A stretch of 64,000 nucleotides of DNA, taken from contig QHNH01000010.1 of the NCBI GenBank assembly GCA_003218375.1, positions 187,887-251,886 of the forward strand. Direction: 5' to 3'. The notes beneath the pieces are model-generated. The model saw nothing but the letters and a program-made list of their open reading frames with translations. It was not told the DNA's origin and did no database searches. Made by a program: the position numbers and the translations under genes. How positions within the stretch are numbered: the first letter of the stretch is position 1; every line of letters starts with the position of its first letter. Below are positions 8,120-17,444 of the stretch, one piece after another. This DNA is from Verrucomicrobiota bacterium. GTDB taxonomy: Bacteria; Verrucomicrobiota; Verrucomicrobiia; Chthoniobacterales; UBA10450.

Positions 8120-9340
8120 CTATTCCCGTCGCACTGTCGTTACATAGAACGCAAGACCAACCGCGCTGAGGGCACCGCCGAGCCAGAAAGGAGCCGCATG
8201 GTTCCAACTCCAGAGGGCACCCGCCGCGACCCCGACTGGCACAATTGTAAGGCTTCGGGCGGCATAATAGGCACCCACAGTTCGACCGCGTTGTTGCGCT
8301 TGCTCAGCCGCGTCAATGATGGTCGCTTTCCGTGCCGGCTCGCCGATTTCCTTGAGGCCCGCGATTACGAAGGCCAGGAGTAGTAAGGGGAAGGACCGGG
8401 CTAGAAGAATGGCAATGGGAAAGAGGCCAAAGAACAGAAACGTCAAGGCGACCCATAGCTTGCGACCGTGCAAGTCAGCAGCACGCGCGGCGGGGATGTA
8501 GACTAGGAGGCTAACGACAGTCTGGAGCGCAATCATTAGGCCGAAGACATAGTCCGTATAGCCGAGAATCATCACGACATATAGAACGATGAAGACCTTG
8601 GTGGCCGATTCGCCCATGCGAATGAGGATGTCTGAGAACAGCAAGTGCCGAAGCCGCGGCGGGAAGTTACGCAACGAGTAGCGGACTGGCAGTTCGGCAG
8701 TTTTGGGAGGGGAGCGGTAGTATTTGACCTGAAGGGCCAGGGCAACTCCGGTAAGGACGAAGGCTGCTATCAAACCGGCTCGGACACCACCGACGATGCC
8801 TAGGCGGCCGGTGATGACGTAGCCGGCGGCTGGCACTCCAAGGAGAACGGGCAGGCGCTTGAAGGCGCTTTGGACGACGAAACCCATGGCGCGGTTTTCC
8901 TTAGGGAGCGCGTCGCCAATAACAGCGAAGGTCGCGGGCTGTGCATACGCTTGGTTGGCCATATACAGAACCAACCCAAGAAGGACGACAGGCCAATAGG
9001 GGATGAGAAAAACCAAGAGGCCTATCAGCGTTAGGCCTGTGAGCAGGAGAAGCGTCCGTTTACGTCCGATGCGGTCAGCCAGGATGCCTCCCGGGATTTG
9101 CCAAGCGGAGTCCAACAGGTCTTGCAGGCTTCCCCAGAGGCCAATGATCAAGGCTGAGGCGCCCAGGGCATCGAGGTAGCGTGGCGCAAAGCGGAACCAA
9201 AGTCCCTCGCCGAGGGCTAGCAAGAACGTGGCAAAGCCGACGAGAACGACGTTGCCTTCTAATGCACCCCATCCGGGTACCTTACCAGGCGAACCGCGCG
9301 CGGATGAAGGCGCGGCCGCGACGTCACTGACCGATTTCAT
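8120..9340 (-). CDS. MFS transporter in the chr operon
   Basis: A 406-residue major facilitator protein with about twelve hydrophobic segments. The loop 2-3 motif is GGILADRIGRKRTLLL, and a related repeat is near AADLHGRKLWVAL in the second half. The ATG at 9340 overlaps the chrB stop as ATGA, which fixes the start and argues for translational coupling. Similar MFS genes accompany chrB and chrA in other bacteria. Its substrate is unknown, and a role in chromate efflux is inference from context. Confidence 0.88.
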   Translation of the reverse strand: MKSVSDVAAAPSSARGSPGKVPGWGALEGNVVLVGFATFLLALGEGLWFRFAPRYLDALGASALIIGLWGSLQDLLDSAWQIPGGILADRIGRKRTLLLLTGLTLIGLLVFLIPYWPVVLLGLVLYMANQAYAQPATFAVIGDALPKENRAMGFVVQSAFKRLPVLLGVPAAGYVITGRLGIVGGVRAGLIAAFVLTGVALALQVKYYRSPPKTAELPVRYSLRNFPPRLRHLLFSDILIRMGESATKVFIVLYVVMILGYTDYVFGLMIALQTVVSLLVYIPAARAADLHGRKLWVALTFLFFGLFPIAILLARSFPLLLLAFVIAGLKEIGEPARKATIIDAAEQAQQRGRTVGAYYAARSLTIVPVGVAAGALWSWNHAAPFWLGGALSAVGLAFYVTTVRRE

Positions 9341-10251
9341 CGCCGTTGGAGAAATTCGTAGAGGCCGTCGAAGCATTTGAAGCCATGCAACAGGATCTCT
9401 TCGTTCGTCATTCCACTTTTCCCCCACCCCTTCAGGACACGATCGATCCCGACGCATTCCGAGCGCTGAAATTTCTGATCTTCCAGATCCGCATCGTGGA
9501 TCATCTCCGCGATTATTCTGGCCACTTTGTCATTGATCGAGAAACGCTGAACCAGCGTTTCAAACGTGCAGCGATCGCCATGATGAGAGAACTCCACATC
9601 GACCATGTCGAAGGGGATTCCTTCAGATTTCGAAGGAGGTGTGGCGCTAAAGATAAAGTTGGCTTCCGGATCGATAAACTTCCTGATCAACCATGCCGAG
9701 CCCACCCGATCGATCTCGGGCCGGGGTCGTGTCGCCCATGTTTTGCCACGATAATTCTTCGTATCGAGGCGGGATGGTTTCTTCGCTGGCCCTCGTTCGG
9801 CCCGGCGCAGGAGCATTTGCACCTCCTGGCCGCGCGCGCTCTGAAAGAAATCGACCTCGCTAATTTCGCGAAACTGCCGGGTCAAGCGTTCCAGCTCCGC
9901 GGCGGCATTCTCCGGGGCAATCTTTCTGCGGCGAGTGAGAAAAGCCTGAAGCGCTTTTTTCACCTCGCCAAATTCCTGGTCTCGATCGCGATTGAAAAGC
10001 GCGATGAGTTTTTCGGTGGGCATGCCTTCGATCTCTTGCGCCCGGACCAGGGTGGCATCGCCGCCGTAGTCACGAACCTGTTGAGCGAGCCACTGAAAAT
10101 GTTCGTACTGGGCCGGTTGGTCGGGCAGCAGATACGTGGAGCTCTTGATCTGGATGGCGCCGATTTTCCTGAACTTCCGCCAGACGGCCACCCGCGCCGT
10201 GTTCTGGCGAGTGGGCAGGCTGTAGAGAAAAAGAAGCCATGAAGCGGTCAT
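9337..10251 (-). CDS. chrB: Chromate resistance protein ChrB
   Basis: A 304-residue ChrB. The N-terminal domain starts with WLLFLYSLPTRQNTARVAVWRKFRKIGA, characteristic of ChrB. The C-terminal domain has the WATRPRPEIDRVGSAWLIRKFIDP signature and the EFSHHGDRCTFETL segment. ChrB proteins are reported as chromate-responsive regulators or accessory resistance factors. It heads the operon chrB-MFS-chrA. Two overlapping palindromes lie just upstream. Confidence 0.93.
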   Translation of the reverse strand: MTASWLLFLYSLPTRQNTARVAVWRKFRKIGAIQIKSSTYLLPDQPAQYEHFQWLAQQVRDYGGDATLVRAQEIEGMPTEKLIALFNRDRDQEFGEVKKALQAFLTRRRKIAPENAAAELERLTRQFREISEVDFFQSARGQEVQMLLRRAERGPAKKPSRLDTKNYRGKTWATRPRPEIDRVGSAWLIRKFIDPEANFIFSATPPSKSEGIPFDMVDVEFSHHGDRCTFETLVQRFSINDKVARIIAEMIHDADLEDQKFQRSECVGIDRVLKGWGKSGMTNEEILLHGFKCFDGLYEFLQRR

Positions 10252-10266
10252 AATCAGATTAATTGA

Positions 10267-10283
10267 AATACGTATTGCGCAAT
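10267..10283. promoter_or_regulatory. Overlapping palindromes upstream of chrB, candidate operator
   Basis: AATACGTATT at 10267-10276 and ATTGCGCAAT at 10274-10283 are each perfect 10-base palindromes that share three bases. They lie 16 bases upstream of the chrB start and within the 93-base space shared with the divergent PepSY gene. Position and symmetry suggest an operator. The binding protein (ChrB itself or another regulator) is not known. Confidence 0.4.
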
Positions 10284-10344
10284 CGTGTTGCGCTTACATC
10301 CGCGCGGATTATCGTTTTCGAATCCCTACCGCAACAAACAACAC

Positions 10345-10659
10345 ATGAAAACAAAACTCACAATCGTATTGGCGGTCGGATGCGCCCTGGCGCTTCCGGC
10401 CTTTTCATTCGCAAAGGAACACGAGGAAAAAGAGCTGAAGAGCTCGGATGTGCCGGCGGCGGTGCAGAAAGCCGCGGAGAAAGAAGCGACCGGCGGCAAG
10501 ATCGTCCGCTGGGAAAAAGAAGGCGCGAATTACGAAGCCGTTATCGAGAAGAACGGCAAGCAATGGGGCTTCAAGATCGATGCGACTGGCAAGATCCTGA
10601 GCAAGCACGACGAGAGCAAGGAAAAGGGAGAGCACAAAGAGAAGAACGAGAAATATTGA
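10345..10659 (+). CDS. Secreted PepSY-like small protein
   Basis: A 104-residue secreted protein with a signal peptide (residues 1 to about 24, ending SFAKEHEE). The mature part carries VPAAVQKAAEKEATGGKIVRWEKEG and YEAVIEKNGKQWGFKIDATGKIL, a PepSY-like beta-alpha-beta repeat, then a highly charged Lys/Glu/His tail that could bind metal ions. PepSY-like domains are thought to inhibit or modulate peptidases. The ATG at 10345 starts the signal peptide directly. Confidence 0.75.
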   Translation: MKTKLTIVLAVGCALALPAFSFAKEHEEKELKSSDVPAAVQKAAEKEATGGKIVRWEKEGANYEAVIEKNGKQWGFKIDATGKILSKHDESKEKGEHKEKNEKY

Positions 10660-10716
10660 TCGGGACCATGCGGTTCTGCCCCGAAAGCATTCGGGGCAGA
10701 GCCCGATACCCTACAA

Positions 10717-11643
10717 ATGAAAAAATATTTAATCGCAACGGCGATTCTTGTCGTCGCCGCTCTCACCGCTCGCGCAGACCTCGATACTGCAAAGATCGAC
10801 CAGATTACCGGACTCAAGGGGAAAATGAACCAGGCAGAAGGCGTTTATAAAGTCACGTTCCCTCGCGACGATGTGAAAGTTTCGGTGGCGGGCTGGCAGA
10901 TGCCGCCGTTCATGGGGCTGGGGACATGGGCCGCCTTCCAAGGCACGAACGAGAAAGCCATGATGATGGGCGACACCGTGATTTTTGAAGATGAGGTCAA
11001 TCCGGTCATGTCCGCCGCGCTCGACAGTGGGTTGACCGTGACCGCGCTTCATAACCATTTCTTCTTCGATGAGCCGAAGGTTTATTTCATGCACATCGGT
11101 GGCGAAGGCAGCATCGAGAAATTGGCTGGAGGGGTAAGAAAAGTTTACGACACGATCAAGACGATCCGGGGACCAAACGCGAAACCGACTGCTGCCTTTG
11201 ATCAAGCGACGGCAGAGAAAGGCAAATTACCGGAGAAAAGTTCAATCACTGCGGCTCCGCTGAATGAAATCTTTGCGATGCAGGGCGAAGCGAAAGACGG
11301 GATGTTGAAGTTCACTATCGGGAAGAAATCGAAGATGGGCGGGATGGAGATCGGCAAGGAAATCGGCGTGAACACCTGGGCAGCGTTTGCCGGGACGGAC
11401 GATAACGCGGTTGTCGATGGTGATTTCGCCGTCACCGAGGACGAATTGCAACCTGCTCTCAAGACGCTACGCAAGGCTGGGATCAACATCGTCGCGATTC
11501 ATTCGCACATGACGCACGAGAACCCGCGCATTCTCTTCCTCCATTACTGGGGGAGAGGTTCCGCGAAAGATCTGGCGAACGCGATCAAGGGCGCGCTTCT
11601 GGTAACCGGATTGTCTGGCGTGACCACATCCGCGTCCAATTGA
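10717..11643 (+). CDS. Secreted DUF1259 protein (LppY/LpqO-like), two domains
   Basis: A 308-residue protein with a signal peptide (residues 1 to about 20, ending TARAD) and two DUF1259 repeats. Each repeat has TWAAFQGT or TWAAFAGT, a GD...F-DE segment, then LHNHFF or IHSHMT followed by FMHIGGEG or FLHYWGRG. The paired histidines look like a metal site. The family has no established function. It lies 57 bases after the PepSY gene and before another secreted protein, so the three may form an operon. Confidence 0.88.
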   Translation: MKKYLIATAILVVAALTARADLDTAKIDQITGLKGKMNQAEGVYKVTFPRDDVKVSVAGWQMPPFMGLGTWAAFQGTNEKAMMMGDTVIFEDEVNPVMSAALDSGLTVTALHNHFFFDEPKVYFMHIGGEGSIEKLAGGVRKVYDTIKTIRGPNAKPTAAFDQATAEKGKLPEKSSITAAPLNEIFAMQGEAKDGMLKFTIGKKSKMGGMEIGKEIGVNTWAAFAGTDDNAVVDGDFAVTEDELQPALKTLRKAGINIVAIHSHMTHENPRILFLHYWGRGSAKDLANAIKGALLVTGLSGVTTSASN

Positions 11644-11664
11644 AGCCAAGCCCGCGAACCTCAA

Positions 11665-12285
11665 ATGAAAACATTGCTCTTTGCATCGCTCATAAGCATC
11701 GCGATGACAGCATCCGCATCGGCCGACACGGTGAACTTTGATAACCTTAAAACTGGCGCAGCACCTCCCGGATGGACCGCGGCGCAAACTGGCAGCGGCT
11801 CCGCGAAATGGAGTGTCGAGAAAGATGATTCGGCCCCGAGTCAACCGAACGTCTTGAAGCAATCAGGCGAAGCGACCTTTCCGGTCTGCTTCAAGAACGA
11901 CACGAGTCTCAAGGATGGTTTCGTTGAAGTGAAGTTCAAGCCGGTTGCGGGAAAGGAAGACCAAGCGGGCGGCGTCATCTGGCGGGTGCAGGACGCGAAC
12001 AACTACTACATCGCGCGCGCGAACGCCCTGGAGGACAACGTCACGATCTATCATACGATTAACGGCAAGCGCGTCGCGTTCAAAAACATCAACACAAAAG
12101 TTACCTCCGGCGTCTGGCATACGCTTCGCGTGGAATTCGCGGGCAATAAATTCGCCGTCACCTTCGACGGGAACAAAGTAATCGAGGCAACGGACGAGAG
12201 CTTCGCGAATGCGGGAAAAGTTGGGGTCTGGACGAAGGCCGATAGCGTGACGCTGTTCGATAATTTCACCTACGGCCCAAGGTGA
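11665..12285 (+). CDS. Secreted LamG/DUF1080-like concanavalin-fold protein
   Basis: A 206-residue exported protein with a signal peptide (ending SASAD). The mature sequence shows a jelly-roll pattern of the 3-keto-disaccharide hydrolase/LamG type: FKNDTSLKDGFVEVKFKPV, AGGVIWRVQDANNYYIARAN, WHTLRVEFAGNKFAVTFDGN and KVGVWTKADSVTLFDNF. It may bind or cleave a sugar, but catalytic residues cannot be assigned by eye. Its stop overlaps the next start as GTGA. Confidence 0.75.
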   Translation: MKTLLFASLISIAMTASASADTVNFDNLKTGAAPPGWTAAQTGSGSAKWSVEKDDSAPSQPNVLKQSGEATFPVCFKNDTSLKDGFVEVKFKPVAGKEDQAGGVIWRVQDANNYYIARANALEDNVTIYHTINGKRVAFKNINTKVTSGVWHTLRVEFAGNKFAVTFDGNKVIEATDESFANAGKVGVWTKADSVTLFDNFTYGPR

Positions 12286-13271
12286 AGCGTCGAGCGCTGA
12301 CGGTGGTTATTGCTGTTCTCACTCGTCACCTCATCGCCGCTGAACCTGAAAACGCGGGGCTTGAACTGAAGCAAACGATCCCGCTGCCCGGAGTGGAAGG
12401 GCGGATCGATCACCTCGATCTCGACGCCGCGGGCGAACGATTGTTCGTCTGCGCGCTGGGTAACAACACGGCTGAAGTGCTCGACTTGCGCAAAGGCGAG
12501 CGTGTCCACTCGATCACCGGCCTCGGAGCGCCCCAAGGTCTCGTTTATATTCCCGAACTCAACCGGCTCTTCGTCGCAAACGATAAAGGCGGGCTGTGCA
12601 ATTTTTATGACGCCAAATCCTGGCAGCTTACCGGCACGGTGGATTTCAAGGATGACGCCGACAACGTCCGTTACGACGGCGCCACGAAGCAGATTTATGT
12701 CGGCTTCGGCGCGGGCGGAATCGGCGTAATCAACGCGAGCGACCGGAAACGCATCCGCTCGATCAAACTCGCGGCGCATCCAGAAGCGTTTGAGTTGGAA
12801 AAAAACGGGCGACGGATCTTCGTGAATGTGCCAAACGCCGGGCAGGTGGCGGTAATCGACCGCGATAAAGGCGAAGCAACCGCGACGTGGAAGCCAGAGG
12901 GAGCCTCGGCAAATTTTCCGATGGCATTCGACGAAGCCAACCACCGGCTTTTCATCGTGTGCCGAAGTCCGGCGAAACTGATTGTCCTTAACACTGACTC
13001 AGGAAACACAGTCACGACACTCGATGTTTCCGGCGACGCCGACGACGTTTTCTACGACGCAAAACGACGACGTCTTTACGCGATCTGTGGCGAGGGCTAT
13101 CTCGACATCATCGAGCAAACCGATTCGGATCATTACAAACGCCTCACGAAAGTACCTACGGCCAGCGGCGCTCGTACCGGTCTCTTCGTGCCGGAGCGGG
13201 ACAGCATATTTGTCGCTGTTCCACATCACGGCGGTCAGAAGGCGGAGATTCGCTGTTACCAGGTCAAATAG
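12282..13271 (+). CDS. Secreted YncE/YVTN-type beta-propeller protein
   Basis: A 329-residue propeller protein with a short hydrophobic leader and repeating blades. The blades include DHLDLDAAGERLFVCALGNN, QGLVYIPELNRLFVAND, DNVRYDGATKQIYVGFG and FPMAFDEANHRLFIVCR, the YVTN-like pattern. Such proteins are periplasmic and often of unknown ligand. The GTG start overlaps the stop of the preceding gene by 4 bases (GTGA), so the two are translationally coupled. Confidence 0.85.
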   Translation: MKRRALTVVIAVLTRHLIAAEPENAGLELKQTIPLPGVEGRIDHLDLDAAGERLFVCALGNNTAEVLDLRKGERVHSITGLGAPQGLVYIPELNRLFVANDKGGLCNFYDAKSWQLTGTVDFKDDADNVRYDGATKQIYVGFGAGGIGVINASDRKRIRSIKLAAHPEAFELEKNGRRIFVNVPNAGQVAVIDRDKGEATATWKPEGASANFPMAFDEANHRLFIVCRSPAKLIVLNTDSGNTVTTLDVSGDADDVFYDAKRRRLYAICGEGYLDIIEQTDSDHYKRLTKVPTASGARTGLFVPERDSIFVAVPHHGGQKAEIRCYQVK

Positions 13272-13308
13272 TTCGCCGGGAGTCTTCACCTCTCTGAGAG
13301 AGCAAAGG

Positions 13309-15708
13309 TTAGAGACTGCGAATCTCAATAGTTCTGAATTGGACGCGCGATCCGTCGTGATGATTTTGCAAACCAATGTGCCCGCGGGGCGGCCGTGATC
13401 CGTCCGTCGCATAATCGGTCACAGCCTGGCCGTTCAGGGTGACTTTGATCCTCGTGCTCGTAGCCTCAATCTCATAGAGATTCCATTCGCCAACCGGCTT
13501 CGATGCGATGTGCGAAGAGGGCGCAAACGTGTAGATCGCGCCCGTTTGGTGCAACGGGTCGTTAAGCGTATTTGTGTCCGGGTTGAAGCCGGTGTCGTCG
13601 ATTTGCACTTCGTAGCCGCGATCAACCGGGAGAAGCCAGTCATTCGCCGGGTCACTGCTGTTGACGCTCGGGAAACGCAAGAACACGCCGGAATTGTCCG
13701 TCTGCGAAGACGCGCGCCATTCAACTTTGAGCAGGAAATTCTCGAACTCTTCGCGCGTATACCACAGAAGCCCGATCCCACCGAACGACTCCATCACATT
13801 GCCGAAAACGTTGAACCCACCGCGACCTGCCATCTGCCATCCGGCAAGCGACCCGGTGAAGAGCGGCTTGAAGGCCGCACTCGGCGCGATGGTAAATTGC
13901 TTCACGATCGCGTCGGCGGTCCTCCGCGCCAGCGCGGTAGCGGTCAATGAAGGATTTGCCGACCCCATTTGCGGAAAGAGCGCTGGCCCGGCGACGTAGG
14001 CATTGTCGACGTGATGAAACCGCCCGCCGATGTCTGTCACCGAGCTGCCAGCCGCGCCCATCCACAGCGTGCCGGACTCGTGATGGGTCGAACCGATTTT
14101 GTCGCGGACTTTATTGTCCGAGCCATACGGATCAGTGCTCGGCGGCGGTGGCACGCTTTGCCATTTGCCGTCCCAAAGGAACTGAATGTTATCGATGTTG
14201 ATCAGCTTGGTCGGATCAGTTGGATCAGGCTTAACGCCTGCCAGATTTTGCGCCAGTTGAATGGCGGCGTCATCCATCGCGCGCCACACAGTGCGATTCG
14301 CCGCCGTGTCCCAAACGAGGTTGACCCACGCGCGCGCCGTACCGGTCCGCTGCTCAAAGCTGTCCGGCGATTTCGCGAGGTTCACCCAGTTCTTCGACGG
14401 ATCCTTCGGGCCATCAGGAAGCGTGAACGCCTGATCCGGCCCAATCTCTCCAATGCCGCGGAGAATGATCACGATCCAATCTTTCGACTGGCCGGCTTTG
14501 ATTTGGCCGAGCTGATCGAAGTCCGGAATCTGCGCGAACATGTTCTTTTCGGGATTGCTCCCACTCGTAGCCGCAGCGGTTACTTGCAAGTGATACTGCC
14601 GTTTTTTGCCGTCTCCGACATTGGCGGCGCCACGAACAATCAGTGCGCCGGTCTCGAGATCGGACACTGGGGCAGGCAATCCGGTGAAGACAGAGCGTTT
14701 GATGCGCACTGTGGTATTGCTGCGCAGATGCGCCATTAAGTTTGAACCCATCCCCTCCGCGGGAAATGAAGTAAGCGCCAGGCGGGTTGATTCGATCGTG
14801 CTGAGTGCAAGCACCACGCGAAAGTTGGAGGCGAGCTCCTTTCCGGCAAAGAGCGACTTCGGCTGTCCGTTCCAGGAAAGCTGGATCTCCCTCACGGCGC
14901 TTCCGCTGCGCACGAGCCGCGTGACTTGAGCGCGCGGCACCAGGATCAGCCGCCGTCGCGAGTCGTCATTGAATGTCCATCGGCGTTGCACGTCCTCGCG
15001 CGCAGCATCGATCAGGAGGTTGGCGCTGCTATATTTGTCGAAACTGAAGAGCGCACCTTCGGGCGGAGTGCCTTGTACTGCCAGCGGTGCTTCGTCGACG
15101 ATCAAGCCGAATGACGCGCCCGCAGTTGCGAATGCAGATTTCAAAACCGGATTGAGCCGCAGATACTTTGTCGAATTCGTAACGGCCAACTCATCCTGAA
15201 TCTCTTGGTAATTGGCATTCAGGTACGTAACAACATCAGCTGGCCATTGCGCCAGGTCGTCGGGCGTAAGTGTTGGAGACCATCCGCCCCAGAAAACCGA
15301 TTTGCCGCCGATGCAATACGCCAGCCCGGGGAAATCCTCGTTGCCGTGCCACGGGTAACCCCAGACCGCACTTTGCGGTCCCGGATCGTCTTGATTGCGC
15401 GTCACACGCTTTAGCGGCGCCGGGTTCAGATCGATCTTTGGCAGGTTCTGAAGATGGGTGGTCACGAGAAAGCTGCCGGCATCCAGAACGAGAACGCGCA
15501 GATTGATTGCATCGCTGAAACGATAGAGTTTTTCAGCACAATACCCGCCGAACATGCCGGCGCCGATCACGACAATATCGAAAGGCAATCCGCCATTGTT
15601 AATCGCCTCATCCCAAGTGCTGCAGGCAAAGCGTCCGACAGCGTCGGTTGAAAGAGTGCTTTCCTGAAAGGTTGTAGGGATGGAAGTATCTTGTAGTCGG
15701 TTAAGCAT
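13309..15708 (-). CDS. GMC oxidoreductase fused to a C-terminal DUF1080 (3-keto-disaccharide hydrolase) domain
   Basis: A 799-residue two-domain protein. Residues 1 to about 600 are a GMC-type FAD oxidoreductase: the dinucleotide motif GAGMFGG is at about 49-55, and the C-terminal active-site segment GSTHHESGTLWMG is near residue 540. From about 612 to the end is a DUF1080 jelly-roll (FKPLFTGSLAGWQM, FLLKVEWRAS, GYEVQIDDTG, GHIGLQNHHDGSRVQFRTIEIR). The ATG at 15708 is preferred because a strong AGGAGG lies just upstream; an in-frame ATG 225 bases earlier lacks this. GMC enzymes can make 3-keto sugars and DUF1080 enzymes cleave 3-keto-glycosides, so one polypeptide may do both steps. Confidence 0.92.
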   Translation of the reverse strand: MLNRLQDTSIPTTFQESTLSTDAVGRFACSTWDEAINNGGLPFDIVVIGAGMFGGYCAEKLYRFSDAINLRVLVLDAGSFLVTTHLQNLPKIDLNPAPLKRVTRNQDDPGPQSAVWGYPWHGNEDFPGLAYCIGGKSVFWGGWSPTLTPDDLAQWPADVVTYLNANYQEIQDELAVTNSTKYLRLNPVLKSAFATAGASFGLIVDEAPLAVQGTPPEGALFSFDKYSSANLLIDAAREDVQRRWTFNDDSRRRLILVPRAQVTRLVRSGSAVREIQLSWNGQPKSLFAGKELASNFRVVLALSTIESTRLALTSFPAEGMGSNLMAHLRSNTTVRIKRSVFTGLPAPVSDLETGALIVRGAANVGDGKKRQYHLQVTAAATSGSNPEKNMFAQIPDFDQLGQIKAGQSKDWIVIILRGIGEIGPDQAFTLPDGPKDPSKNWVNLAKSPDSFEQRTGTARAWVNLVWDTAANRTVWRAMDDAAIQLAQNLAGVKPDPTDPTKLINIDNIQFLWDGKWQSVPPPPSTDPYGSDNKVRDKIGSTHHESGTLWMGAAGSSVTDIGGRFHHVDNAYVAGPALFPQMGSANPSLTATALARRTADAIVKQFTIAPSAAFKPLFTGSLAGWQMAGRGGFNVFGNVMESFGGIGLLWYTREEFENFLLKVEWRASSQTDNSGVFLRFPSVNSSDPANDWLLPVDRGYEVQIDDTGFNPDTNTLNDPLHQTGAIYTFAPSSHIASKPVGEWNLYEIEATSTRIKVTLNGQAVTDYATDGSRPPRGHIGLQNHHDGSRVQFRTIEIRSL

Positions 15709-15935
15709 AAATGCTCCTCCTTGTGTTGAGCTTCCTCTCTGAGGAAGCAGGGGCTCACATATCGGATTGAGCCTGAAATGTAGCCCGAAGACAAGAGCAA
15801 AATTCATCGCTGGCTTGATGACGTCTCTCTCTCTCTGTTCACCGACGTAACTTAAGAGAGACTCCGGTTTCATGGCCGAAAAAATCGCTGGCGCACCGAC
15901 AGTTGCTTTCTGTCTGATTCGGTCAACGGTCATCC

Positions 15936-16361
15936 ATGGCCGGCTGGTTCTGGTACGCGCTCGTCGCCGCGATTCTTTACGGCGCCCACCAAATTTTCAC
16001 CAAGCTGGCGTCGGACCGGATCAGCGATGGGTTGGGCGGTTTCGTCGTGGAAGCGTCAGCGGCCCTCACGATTTTGGTCTACCTGCTTTTTCTGCGCTTC
16101 TCTGGTCGCTGGAATCAGTCCGCGTCGATGCCGGGAATTAACTACTCTATTCTCACTGGATTGTGCGTCGGAGCGGGCACGATTGCTTTCTTTCTCCTTT
16201 TTCAGAAAGGCGGGCCCCTTTCCGCCGTCCCAGCGATTCTTGCCGTTGGCGCGGCGATGATGGCCCTGGCAGGCATCCTGTTTTTCAAGGAACCCGCCTC
16301 ACCCCTTCGGTTGCTCGGTGTCGCGATGTCGATCGCCGGCCTGCTTTTGCTGCGTCGCTAA
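15936..16361 (+). CDS. Small EamA/DMT-type membrane protein
   Basis: A 141-residue protein with four to five hydrophobic segments and one EamA half. It has GAHQIFTKLASDRIS near the start, and PAILAVGAAMMALAGILFFKEP followed by GVAMSIAGLLLLRR at the end. Most DMT transporters have two such halves; single-half members act as dimers. The substrate is unknown. It is divergent from the GMC fusion gene, with about 230 bases between them. Confidence 0.8.
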   Translation: MAGWFWYALVAAILYGAHQIFTKLASDRISDGLGGFVVEASAALTILVYLLFLRFSGRWNQSASMPGINYSILTGLCVGAGTIAFFLLFQKGGPLSAVPAILAVGAAMMALAGILFFKEPASPLRLLGVAMSIAGLLLLRR

Positions 16362-16424
16362 AGACATTGTCCGGCTGGCAGCAGACCTAGAGCCAATGGG
16401 ATTATCATCGCTGTGCGAATGCTC

Positions 16425-16497
16425 TGGAGCCTAGGGGATTCGAACCCCTGACCCCCACAATGCCATTGTGGTGCTCTACCAACTGAGCTAAGACCCC
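16425..16497 (-). tRNA. tRNA-Ala (anticodon GGC)
   Basis: The minus strand folds as a full tRNA. The acceptor GGGGTCT pairs with AGGCTCC and includes the G3:U70 wobble pair that marks alanine tRNAs. There is a D-arm with AGCTCAGTTGGTAGAGC, an anticodon stem CCACA/TGTGG with loop ATGGCAT (anticodon GGC), and a T-arm GGGTTCGAATCCC. The discriminator base is A, and CCA is not encoded, so it must be added. Confidence 0.97.
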
Positions 16498-16616
16498 GTC
16501 GAGAAGTCCGATTTTCGCTCTGACAGTTTCATTTGCAACGGGAAAATTCGGCCAGACAGAAAAGCCGCGCCAACGGTCACGATTCTTCGCAGCTTCCAGC
16601 AGTCGGCGATCAACCG

Positions 16617-17444
16617 CTACTTCGTATCGAATCCGCCATTGCTCTGCGCTTTAAGTTTTTCCATCGCCCCATTGAGAATGGGCGAGAACACTTCTGCATC
16701 GTTGAATTTAGTCGCCAGGATTTTTCGTATCTCGACGGCGTAGTCGGCACACTGTTTGAGCTGCCGGTAGGCAAGCTCCTTCTTGAATTCATGCGCCTTG
16801 ACCTTCGCTTCCAAGGAAGCGTGAATTGCTTCCAACCGTTGCGTGGCCCCTTCCTGGTAGCTCAAAACCGCCTGGCGCTTCGACTCGACAACCTCGCGCT
16901 CCTGATTCACCAAAGATACTTCCTGGTCCAGCTGGCCTTTACTAGCGCTAACGCGATCGGCCCAGGCATTGATTTGCGCGACGGTTGCCGGATTTCGTTT
17001 TTCCGGGGCCAGGCTATTTGAAGCCGCCGCAGCTGTTCGCTCCCTGGCCGCGTCTGCATCATGGACGCGTCTGCGCTCGTCATAGGCGCGAAGCCTTTCG
17101 AGATATTGTTTTTGGGCCAAGGCAAAACGCGTGTCGAGGCTGCTCACTATGGCCTTTTCTTCCGCCTGTTTCTTCTCGAATGCTTCGATCTCGTCTTTCA
17201 GAGGTTTCTCTTTTTTTTCCAAGTCCGCCGCTTGCGCGATCGACTCGCTCATCCCGATCTCCGCGATCCGCAAACCTTGTCGGAGCGCGTTTTCGGTCGT
17301 CAAAGTCTCGAGAGGCGCCAAGGTGAGAGTGCTTTTGCTTTTGATTTCTGCCCCCGATGCGACAGACATTGTCGCAAGGGCGACAACCAAGAGTAATCGG
17401 CGCCAGGCCACAGGAACTGATGAGGTTGATAGCTGAGTCTTCAC
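16617..17444 (-). CDS. Secreted coiled-coil hypothetical protein
   Basis: A 275-residue protein with an Ala-rich signal peptide (ending SVASGAE), followed by long Glu/Lys/Ala/Arg-rich helices suggestive of coiled coil (for example DLEKKEKPLKDEIEAFEKKQAEEKA and LAQKQYLERLRAYDERRR). No catalytic domain is recognised. The C-terminus ends NGGFDTK. It is probably a periplasmic structural protein, but this is inference from composition only. Confidence 0.65.
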   Translation of the reverse strand: MKTQLSTSSVPVAWRRLLLVVALATMSVASGAEIKSKSTLTLAPLETLTTENALRQGLRIAEIGMSESIAQAADLEKKEKPLKDEIEAFEKKQAEEKAIVSSLDTRFALAQKQYLERLRAYDERRRVHDADAARERTAAAASNSLAPEKRNPATVAQINAWADRVSASKGQLDQEVSLVNQEREVVESKRQAVLSYQEGATQRLEAIHASLEAKVKAHEFKKELAYRQLKQCADYAVEIRKILATKFNDAEVFSPILNGAMEKLKAQSNGGFDTK

